This document shows positions 1 through 4,713 of a stretch of 5,872 bases of DNA, in pieces; the first letter of the stretch is position 1, and every line of letters begins with the position of its first letter. The DNA is from Gammaproteobacteria bacterium (lineage in GTDB: Bacteria > Pseudomonadota > Gammaproteobacteria > Poriferisulfidales > Oxydemutatoraceae): contig RKSI01000160.1 of assembly GCA_007570905.1 (NCBI GenBank), positions 1 through 5,872 of the forward strand, written 5' to 3'. The position numbers and the translations under genes are program-made. Below the pieces are notes generated by a model, which ran no database searches, had not been told where the DNA came from, and saw only the letters and a list, made by a program, of their open reading frames with translations.

Positions 1-696
1 GGGCACCGGCCCTGCTTCTGGAACCCCAAGCTCGCCCCCTACATCTACGGCGAGCACAACGGCGTTCACATCATCGATCTCGACAAGACCCTGCCGCTTC
101 TGAAAGAGGCGCTTAACTTCGTGTCGTCGCTCGCGGCCAACGGCGGCACCATCCTGTTCGTCGGCACCAAGAAGGCGGCGTCGCGCACCATCAGGGAAAA
201 CGCCGAACGCTGCGGCATGCCATATGTGGACCACCACTGGCTCGGCGGCGCGCTGACGAACTTCAAGACGGTGCGCCGCTCCATCATCCGCTACGGCGAG
301 ATGAAGGCGCTGGTCGAGAACGGCAAACTCGAGACGCTGCGCAAGAAAGAGGCGCAGCGCGTGCGCCGCAAACTGCACAAACTAAGCCGCAGTTTCGAGG
401 GCATCCGCAACCTCGAGCGCATGCCCGATGCGATGTTCATCGTGGATGTCGGCTACGAGGAGATTGCGGTGAAAGAGGCCGCCAAACTGGGCATTCCGGT
501 CGTCGCCATCGTCGATACCAACGGCTCGACCGAGCACATCGACTATGTCGTGCCGGCCAACGACGACGCCATCCGCTCGGTGCAGTTGTATGCGACGCTG
601 GTCGCCGACACGATACTCGAGAGCGTGGACGAGGCGAAGCAGAAGACGCAGGACGACAGCCCATATATAGAGGTCGCCTCCGACGAGGCGCTTTAA
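1..696 (+). CDS. rpsB: 30S ribosomal protein uS2 (S2), 5' end missing
   Basis: Structural protein of the small ribosomal subunit, bound on the back of the 30S head/body junction and needed for uS1 to join. The reading frame is open from base 1 (231 codons, then TAA). The visible part begins at GHRPCFWNPK, which matches E. coli S2 from about residue 17, so roughly 16 N-terminal residues plus promoter lie outside the window. Family landmarks, numbered from the first visible codon: ILFVGTKKAAS at about 51-61, WLGGALTNFKTVR at about 80-92, GIPVVAIVDTNG at about 164-175 and PANDDAIRSV at about 185-194. The estimated full length of about 247 aa suits the family (241 in E. coli). An internal GTG at 121 is not the start, because conserved S2 sequence continues upstream. 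It is the first gene of the rpsB-tsf pair, with tsf starting 32 nt downstream. In E. coli rpsB is autoregulated through its leader, which is not visible here. Confidence 0.97.
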   Translation, partial: GHRPCFWNPKLAPYIYGEHNGVHIIDLDKTLPLLKEALNFVSSLAANGGTILFVGTKKAASRTIRENAERCGMPYVDHHWLGGALTNFKTVRRSIIRYGEMKALVENGKLETLRKKEAQRVRRKLHKLSRSFEGIRNLERMPDAMFIVDVGYEEIAVKEAAKLGIPVVAIVDTNGSTEHIDYVVPANDDAIRSVQLYATLVADTILESVDEAKQKTQDDSPYIEVASDEAL

Positions 697-728
697 GCGC
701 CGGCGCGGGCGCCCGGGCGACAAAGACA
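697..728 (+). other. GC-rich palindromic rpsB-tsf spacer
   Basis: This 32-nt spacer is almost pure G+C over its first 23 bases. It contains the abutting palindromes GCGCCGGCGC (697-706) and GGGCGCCC (707-714), the latter overlapping GCCCGGGC (711-718). These could pair in several alternative ways just before the tsf start. No run of T follows, so it does not have the form of an intrinsic terminator. E. coli partly attenuates transcription between rpsB and tsf; whether this element does something similar is inference only. Confidence 0.3.
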
Positions 729-1604
729 ATGCAGATTACCGCGGCCATGGTCAAGGCGCTGCGCGACAAGACCGGCGTCGGCATGATGGAGTGCAAGAAA
801 TTCCTGGCCGAGGCCGGCGGCGACATGGAGCGCGCCGTTGAACTGCTTCGCAAGTCGGGGCAGGCGCGCGCCGACCGCAAGGGCGGGCGCGCGGCGGCGG
901 AAGGCGTGGTGCTGATGGAGACCGGCGACGACGGCGCCATAGTGATGCTCGAGGCCAACTGCGAGACCGACTTTGTCGCCAAGGACGGGCAATTCACCGA
1001 CTTCTGCAAAAAGGCCGCGCGCGCCGCGCTGCAACACGCGCCCGCCGACATTGATGCGCTGGCGCAACTCGACATCGGCGGCGCCAGCGTCGAGGCGGCG
1101 CGGCTTGAACTGGTCTCGCGCATCGGCGAGAACATTCAACTGCGGCGCTTTCTGCGCGTTCAGCCCGCGGGCGAGCGCTGCGGCGCCTATCTGCACGGCA
1201 CGCGCATCGGCGTCATCGTCGAGATGGACGGCGGCGACGACGGCCTGGCGCGCGATGTCGCCATGCACATCGCCGCAAGCCGCCCGCTGTGCCTGTCCGA
1301 AGACGACGCCCCGGCGGGCGCGCTGGAGCGCGAGCGCGAGATACTGACGGCGCAGGCCGGGCAGACCGGCAAGCCCGCCGACATCGTCGCGCGCATCGTC
1401 GAGGGGCGGCTGCAGAAATACCTGCAGGAAATCGCGCTGCTGAAACAGCCGTTTGTCAAGGACGAAGACCAGTCTGTCGGGCAGTTGCTGAAACGGCATT
1501 CGGCCACAGTGCGCGGCTTTCACCGCTACGAGGTCGGCGAGGGCATCGAGAAGAAGAAGGAGAACTTCGCCGAAGAGGTCATGGCCCAGGCCCGGAGCGG
1601 CTGA
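729..1604 (+). CDS. tsf: Elongation factor Ts
   Basis: Guanine-nucleotide exchange factor that releases GDP from EF-Tu so it can be reloaded with GTP; cytoplasmic. The 291-aa product is close to the usual size (283 in E. coli). The N-terminal UBA-like domain (about residues 1-55) has the typical KALRDKTGVGMMECKKFL pattern. The EF-Tu-contacting motif TDFVAKD sits at residues 80-86, where Asp81 and Phe82 correspond to the pair that disturbs the EF-Tu magnesium site. Later landmarks are IGENIQLRR, AMHIAAS and the C-terminal VGQLLKRHSA...YEVGEGIEKKKENFAEEV. The ATG at 729 gives the canonical N-terminus, so this start is well supported even though no clear Shine-Dalgarno is seen; only the weak AAAGAC precedes it. 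It follows rpsB by 32 nt and is followed after 11 nt by pyrH, consistent with cotranscription. Confidence 0.97.
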   Translation: MQITAAMVKALRDKTGVGMMECKKFLAEAGGDMERAVELLRKSGQARADRKGGRAAAEGVVLMETGDDGAIVMLEANCETDFVAKDGQFTDFCKKAARAALQHAPADIDALAQLDIGGASVEAARLELVSRIGENIQLRRFLRVQPAGERCGAYLHGTRIGVIVEMDGGDDGLARDVAMHIAASRPLCLSEDDAPAGALEREREILTAQAGQTGKPADIVARIVEGRLQKYLQEIALLKQPFVKDEDQSVGQLLKRHSATVRGFHRYEVGEGIEKKKENFAEEVMAQARSG

Positions 1605-1615
1605 CGCGCGGTGCG

Positions 1616-2344
1616 GTGGCCAATCTTCGCATTCTCCTGAAGCTGAGCGGCGAGGCGCTGACGAAAGGGCGCGCGCGCGGCATTGACATCGAGGCGGTCG
1701 AGCGCCTGGTCGGCGAAATCCGGGCGGTGCGCGACGCCGGCGTGGAAATCGCCGTCGTCATCGGCGGCGGCAACATCGTTCGCGGCGGCGACTTCGCCGC
1801 CACCGGCGTGGACCGCGTCGCCGCCGACCAGATGGGCATGCTGGCGACCGTCATCAACGCGCTGGCGTTGCAGCAGGCGCTGGAACGCCAGCACATCCAC
1901 ACGCGGGTCATGTCCGCGGTTGAAATCAAGCAGGTGTGCGAGAGTTACATCCGCCGCCGCGCGGTGCGCCACCTGGAGAAGGGGCGCGTCGTCGTCTTCG
2001 CCGCCGGCACCGGCAACCCGTTTTTCACGACCGACTCGGCGGCCAGTCTGCGCGCGGTGGAAATCGGCGCCGGCCTGCTGCTGAAGGCGACCAAGGTGGA
2101 CGGCGTCTATGACGCCGACCCCGGCGCCAAGCCCGGCGCCGCGCGCTACGAGCGCCTCACATATGACAAGGTGCTGCACGACCATCTGGAATTCATGGAT
2201 GCCACCGCCATCGTCATGTGCCGCGACCACCGCATTCCCATCCGCATATTCAACATGAACGAGCCGGGCGCCCTCGGCAGGATAGTCGGCGGCGAGCCTG
2301 TCGGCACGCTGGTCTCGGAGCGCGCCGCGGAGGATGTGCAATGA
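1616..2344 (+). CDS. pyrH: UMP kinase (uridylate kinase)
   Basis: Phosphorylates UMP to UDP with ATP in pyrimidine nucleotide synthesis. The bacterial enzyme belongs to the amino acid kinase superfamily and is typically a hexamer activated by GTP and inhibited by UTP. From a GTG at 1616 the product is 242 aa (241 in E. coli). Motifs in order: KLSGEAL (9-15, phosphate-binding Lys9), VVIGGGNIVRG (47-57), DQMGMLAT (71-78, Asp71 in the UMP-binding position), GTGNPFFTTDSAA (131-143), LKATKVDGVYDADP (156-169) and RIFNMNEPGAL (210-220). The frame stays open far upstream inside tsf, but homology begins only at NLRILLKLSG, and no ATG lies in frame near it. GTG 1616 is therefore chosen. A GGAG at 1594-1597 lies 18 nt upstream, a long spacing, so initiation may rely on coupling to tsf termination. 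The 3' end overlaps frr by 4 nt (ATGA). Confidence 0.95.
   Translation: MANLRILLKLSGEALTKGRARGIDIEAVERLVGEIRAVRDAGVEIAVVIGGGNIVRGGDFAATGVDRVAADQMGMLATVINALALQQALERQHIHTRVMSAVEIKQVCESYIRRRAVRHLEKGRVVVFAAGTGNPFFTTDSAASLRAVEIGAGLLLKATKVDGVYDADPGAKPGAARYERLTYDKVLHDHLEFMDATAIVMCRDHRIPIRIFNMNEPGALGRIVGGEPVGTLVSERAAEDVQ
2329..2334 (+). promoter_or_regulatory. Shine-Dalgarno of frr
   Basis: GGAGGA lies six bases before the ATG at 2341. It is embedded in the last codons of pyrH and fixes the frr start, which overlaps the pyrH stop. Confidence 0.8.
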
Positions 2345-2898
2345 TCGACGAAATCAAAAACCAGGCGGGCGAGCGGATGAAGAAAAGCGTGGAAGTGCTG
2401 CGTTCGGAACTCGCCAGGATACGCACCGGGCGCGCGCACGCGAGTCTGCTCGACCACATCACGGTCGAGTATTACGGCAGCGAGGCGCCGCTTAACCAGG
2501 TCTCCAACATCACCGTGGAGGACGCGAGAACGCTGGTCATCAATGTCTGGGAGAAGGACATGGTGAAGAAAATCGAGAAGGCGATTCTGGAGTCGGACCT
2601 GGGGCTGAACCCGGCGGTGAAGGGCGCCGTCGTGCATGTGCCGATGCCGGCGCTGACCGGCGAGCGGCGCAAGGAACTGGTGAAACTGGTGCGCCAGCAG
2701 GGCGAGAACGCGCGCGTCGCGGTTCGCAATGTGCGCCGCGACGCCAACCAGAAAATCAAGGAGAAAATCAAGGCGAAGGAACTCGGCAAGGACGACGAAA
2801 AGGCGGCGCACGACCTGATAGAGAAAATGACAGCCGACTGCGTGAGCTCGATAGACGGCATTCTGCAAGAGAAAGAGAAGGAACTGACGGAGATGTGA
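2341..2898 (+). CDS. frr: Ribosome recycling factor
   Basis: Together with EF-G, this cytoplasmic factor splits the post-termination 70S complex into subunits so ribosomes can be reused. The product is 185 aa, exactly the E. coli length. Domain I (three-helix bundle) is formed by the N-terminal helix, including RMKKSVEVLRSELARIRTGRA at about 12-32, and the long C-terminal helices. The inserted beta domain II covers roughly residues 31-104 and contains VEYYGS and TVEDARTLVINVWEKDM. The near-invariant ARVAVRNVRRDAN block is at 124-136, with Arg110, Arg129 and Arg132 retained at positions known to matter for ribosome binding. The ATG at 2341 is supported by a strong Shine-Dalgarno and by an N-terminus that aligns residue for residue with the family. 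It overlaps pyrH (ATGA) and its stop overlaps the proposed uppS start (GTGA). Confidence 0.98.
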   Translation: MIDEIKNQAGERMKKSVEVLRSELARIRTGRAHASLLDHITVEYYGSEAPLNQVSNITVEDARTLVINVWEKDMVKKIEKAILESDLGLNPAVKGAVVHVPMPALTGERRKELVKLVRQQGENARVAVRNVRRDANQKIKEKIKAKELGKDDEKAAHDLIEKMTADCVSSIDGILQEKEKELTEM

Positions 2899-3620
2899 CC
2901 GCGCCCGTGTCGAGCGAGAAAAAGCGGCCGCGGCATGTCGCCATCATCATGGACGGGAACGGCCGCTGGGCCGAGACCAGGCGCGAAGAAAGAATCCACG
3001 GCCATCGCAAGGGGCTTGACGGCGTGCGCATGGCCATCGAGACCAGCGTTGAATACGGCATCGCGGCGCTGACGCTGTTCACTTTCAGCAGCGAGAACTG
3101 GCGCAGGCCGCGGCGCGAGGTGCGCGGCCTGATGGACCTTTTCGTGCGTGCGCTGCGCGACGAGGTGGACGAACTGGCCGGCAACGGCGTGCGCATCCGC
3201 TTTCTCGGCGACACCACCGCCTTCGGCCCGGTGCTGCGCGAAGAGATACGCCGCGCCGAGGAGCGCACCGCCCGCCTTGACCGCCTGCGCCTGAACATCG
3301 CCGCCAATTACGGCGGGCGCTGGCACATCGCCGACGCGATTGAACGCTTGCTGCGCGAGCAGCCGGGCGCCGCGCCCGGCAACGACGAGATACAGGACTA
3401 CATCAACCGCCGCCTCGCCGAATCCGGCGCCGGCGATGTGGATTTGCTGATACGCACCGGCGGCGAGTCGCGGCTCAGCAACTTCATGCTGTGGCAAAGC
3501 GCCTACGCCGAATTGTATTTCACGCCGGTGCTGTGGCCCGAGTTCGACCGCGCCCAATACGACGGCGCGCTGGACTGGTTCGCACAGCGCCAGCGGCGTT
3601 TTGGGGCGCTGGGTGGGTAG
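2895..3620 (+). CDS. uppS: Undecaprenyl diphosphate synthase (cis-prenyltransferase)
   Basis: Condenses farnesyl diphosphate with eight IPP units in cis to give C55 undecaprenyl diphosphate, the precursor of the lipid carrier for peptidoglycan and other surface glycans. It acts at the cytoplasmic face of the membrane. The 241-aa product (253 in E. coli) shows HVAIIMDGNGRWA at 14-26 with catalytic Asp20, GHRKG with His37 at 36-40, TFSSENWRRP at 63-72, LNIAANYGGRWHI at 133-145, LIRTGGESRLSNFMLWQ at 185-201 with diphosphate-binding Arg187, and AYAELYF at 203-209 with Glu206. All key residues are present. GTG 2895 overlaps the frr stop (GTGA). Only a GGAGA at 2889-2893 lies upstream, which is too close for normal use. 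An in-frame GTG at 2907 would give that Shine-Dalgarno a 13-nt spacer and is a credible alternative; the two differ by four residues. Confidence 0.96.
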   Translation: MTAPVSSEKKRPRHVAIIMDGNGRWAETRREERIHGHRKGLDGVRMAIETSVEYGIAALTLFTFSSENWRRPRREVRGLMDLFVRALRDEVDELAGNGVRIRFLGDTTAFGPVLREEIRRAEERTARLDRLRLNIAANYGGRWHIADAIERLLREQPGAAPGNDEIQDYINRRLAESGAGDVDLLIRTGGESRLSNFMLWQSAYAELYFTPVLWPEFDRAQYDGALDWFAQRQRRFGALGG

Positions 3621-3695
3621 TTTTTGGTGTCGTCGGATGTCCGGGGTTTGCGCCCGCATGAAGAGGCTGTTGCCATCTGCGGCGGTGGTTCTGCG

Positions 3696-3785
3696 ATGTC
3701 GTTGCGGCGCCTGAAGGTTTGCGTTCTCACGAAGAGGCCGTCGTTGTCTGCGGAGGTGATTTCCCAATGTCATCGCAGCGCCTGA
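3696..3785 (+). other. Short ORF from the duplicated cdsA start
   Basis: The ATG of repeat copy 1 opens a 29-codon frame that ends in TGA at 3783-3785, 19 nt inside cdsA and in another frame. Its first residues, MSLRRLKV, mirror the CdsA start MSSQRLRV, as expected if this was once a cdsA start region. The matching Shine-Dalgarno position is degraded to GGCGGTGG (3681-3688). The same frame is open back to the uppS stop codon, so a GTG at 3627 could also start it. It may be a fossil, or a leader ORF whose translation runs across the cdsA start. There is no evidence of expression. Confidence 0.25.
3752..3759 (+). promoter_or_regulatory. Shine-Dalgarno of cdsA
   Basis: GGAGGTGA is a full-strength anti-16S complement, seven bases before the ATG at 3767. 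It is the reason for preferring this start over the TTG at 3719 in the same frame. It is the strongest ribosome-binding site in the window, in keeping with cdsA being separated from uppS by 146 nt and so unable to rely on coupling. Confidence 0.85.
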
Positions 3786-4570
3786 GGGTTTATGCCGGGC
3801 TGGTGATGGCGGCGGCGGTGGCGCCGGCGGTGTGGTTTCTGCCGCGCACGGCGCTGCTGGCCGTTGCCGCGCTGGTTGCGGTGCTGGTTGCCGTTGAGTG
3901 GGGGCGGTTGGTTGGGCGCGGCGTTTCGCGCTGGTTTTATCCGCTGTTGTGTCTGGCGGTTATCGCGTGGCTGTGGTTTGCGCCGGCGTCGGCGGCGGAG
4001 CGCGTGTTGCTGTACGCCGCCGCCGGTTGGTGGGCGCTGGCGCTGGTGATGGTCAGCGCGTTTTCCGCCGGGTTTTGTGACAGGCTGTGGTTTGTCTGGT
4101 TTCTGCGCGTTCACATCGTCGTTGCTGTCGCGGCTTTCTGGTATGCGGTCGGCGGTTTGCACCTGATGCACCGCGGCTGGCTGCTGTACGCGATTGCGCT
4201 GACCGCCGCCTGCGACATCGCCGCGTATTACGCCGGGCGCCGTTTCGGTGCGCGCAAACTGTGCCCCGGCTTGAGTCCGGGCAAGACCCGCGAAGGCGTG
4301 CTCGGCGCGCTCGCCGCGGCGTTTCTGATGGCGGCGGCGGCATCGGCGGCGCTCGGCATGGAATGGCTGGACGCCGTTTATTTCGTGCTGCTGAGTTTGT
4401 TCATCTGCCTGGCCGGCGTCGTCGGCGACCTCGCCGCCAGCATGCCAAAGCGCTGTGCCGGCGCCGACGACAGCGGTGGCCTGCTGCCCGGCCACGGCGG
4501 CGTGCTCGACCGCGCCGACTCGCTGCTGGCGGCGGCGCCGCTTTTCCTGCTGGGGTTGTCGTACCTGTGA
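3767..4570 (+). CDS. cdsA: Phosphatidate cytidylyltransferase (CDP-diacylglycerol synthase), divergent signature
   Basis: Integral inner-membrane enzyme that joins CTP and phosphatidic acid to give CDP-diacylglycerol and pyrophosphate, the branch point for bacterial phospholipids. The 267-aa product (285 in E. coli) has about eight hydrophobic segments, roughly at 9-26, 29-46, 57-72, 80-99, 107-130, 137-155, 178-197 and 203-222, plus a hydrophobic C-terminus. Family landmarks are CDIAAYYAGRRFGARKL at 149-165, LSPGKTREG at 169-177, GD at 220-221 and PGHGGVLDRAD at 241-251. The signature region reads GDLAASMPKRCAGADDSGG where E. coli has GDLTESMFKREAGIKDSGH. The usual Glu of GDxxES is Ala224, the hydrophobic residue before KR is Pro227, and the Lys of the KD pair is Asp234. 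The metal-binding-type Asp235 and the HGG and DR residues remain. Identity is secure from homology and position; full activity is less certain. Third codon positions are T-richer in the first half than in neighbouring genes. Confidence 0.9.
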   Translation: MSSQRLRVYAGLVMAAAVAPAVWFLPRTALLAVAALVAVLVAVEWGRLVGRGVSRWFYPLLCLAVIAWLWFAPASAAERVLLYAAAGWWALALVMVSAFSAGFCDRLWFVWFLRVHIVVAVAAFWYAVGGLHLMHRGWLLYAIALTAACDIAAYYAGRRFGARKLCPGLSPGKTREGVLGALAAAFLMAAAASAALGMEWLDAVYFVLLSLFICLAGVVGDLAASMPKRCAGADDSGGLLPGHGGVLDRADSLLAAAPLFLLGLSYL

Positions 4571-4576
4571 TGGCGC
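4561..4576 (+). repeat. Junction direct repeat, copy 1 (cdsA stop)
   Basis: This 16-bp stretch spans the cdsA stop and the start of the 45-codon remnant (TGATG). It matches 4698-4713 at 15 of 16 positions with a period of 137 nt. The bases before both copies also look related: GGGGTTGT at 4552-4559 and GGGGCTGT at 4692-4699. Both copies therefore appear to carry the end of cdsA as well as the start of dxr. Confidence 0.6.
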
Positions 4577-4707
4577 GCCGCTATGTTCTCGCTGCTGCGG
4601 ATAGTGTGCGCCGGCGCCGAGAGGTTGTGCTTGTGACGGGGCGCAACGCTGACATGCTTGCACTGGCGCGGCAAGTGCGCGACAACGGCAAGGGGCTGTG
4701 CCTGTGA
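4570..4707 (+). pseudogene. Degenerate partial copy of the dxr 5' end (45 codons)
   Basis: An ATG that shares one base with the cdsA stop opens a 45-residue frame whose TGA shares one base with the dxr ATG. Its middle, VRRRREVVLVTGRNADMLA at residues 13-31, resembles the DXR segment after the Rossmann glycine loop. The dxr in this window has VVRGNRETLQVFAL...RDAERLA there, and E. coli Dxr has VVALVAGKN. At the DNA level TGACGG (4634-4639) and CGCAACGCTGA (4642-4652) correspond to TGACGG (4828-4833) and CGCGACGCTGA (4839-4849) in dxr. About 20 codons are missing relative to dxr, including the GATGSIG NADPH-binding loop, so it cannot be a working reductoisomerase domain. The last residues, GLCL, resemble the CdsA C-terminus GLSYL. 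This fits a tandem duplication of the cdsA-tail/dxr-head junction that later decayed. A true small protein, or a spacer kept for coupling, is the alternative. Confidence 0.5.
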
Positions 4708-4713
4708 TGGCGC
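4698..4713 (+). repeat. Junction direct repeat, copy 2 (dxr start)
   Basis: Second copy of the 16-bp junction motif, containing the stop of the 45-codon remnant and the ATG of dxr in the same TGATG arrangement as copy 1. An AAGGGG run at 4690-4695 lies 11 nt before the dxr ATG and is the likely weak ribosome-binding site. Confidence 0.6.

Larger units (their letters stand above)
3645..3786 (+). repeat. 71-bp imperfect tandem repeat, two copies
   Basis: Copy 1 is 3645-3715 and copy 2 is 3716-3786. They match at 52 of 71 positions without any gap, and GGTTT after copy 2 starts a further partial match. Sixteen of the 19 differences are transitions. Well-kept blocks are GGTTTGCG at the start, GAAGAGGC, TCTGCGG, ATGTC and GCGCCTGA near the end. 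Copy 2 carries the cdsA Shine-Dalgarno and ATG; copy 1 has GGCGGTGG and an ATG at the equivalent places. A weaker third stretch, 3609-3644, which includes the uppS stop codon, may be an older partial copy. The unit fills most of the 146-nt uppS-cdsA gap. No promoter or terminator was recognised there. The repeat is plain; its origin, local duplication or a dispersed repeat family, cannot be decided from this window. Confidence 0.85.

Noticed and set aside
1289..1615. Upstream extension of the pyrH frame inside tsf
   Set aside because: The frame is open, but this part is Arg-rich shadow of tsf with no UMP kinase homology. The family N-terminus begins right after the GTG at 1616.
3621..3690. 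Possible terminator or hairpin after uppS
   Set aside because: The T run at 3621-3625 has no GC stem before it. CCGCA/TGCGG (3654-3658 with 3678-3682) can pair, but it has a long interrupted loop, no T tail, and is not kept in the second repeat copy.
3719..3766. TTG start at 3719 giving a 16-residue longer CdsA
   Set aside because: No Shine-Dalgarno precedes the TTG, whereas the ATG at 3767 has a perfect one at ideal distance and matches the usual CdsA N-terminus. It is kept only as a possibility in the findings.
2472..3773. 433-codon open frame on the minus strand
   Set aside because: It lies opposite frr and uppS, both certain genes. Its translation is low-complexity Arg/Ala/Gly-type with no recognisable family. 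Long antisense open frames are expected in this GC-rich, codon-biased DNA. The same holds for the other minus-strand frames, for example 693-1523, 1526-2341, 3770-4870 and 4581-5495.
4087..4569. Plus-strand open frame upstream of the 45-codon remnant
   Set aside because: It is an Arg-rich shadow of cdsA in another frame. Only the final part from the ATG at 4570 shows resemblance to anything.
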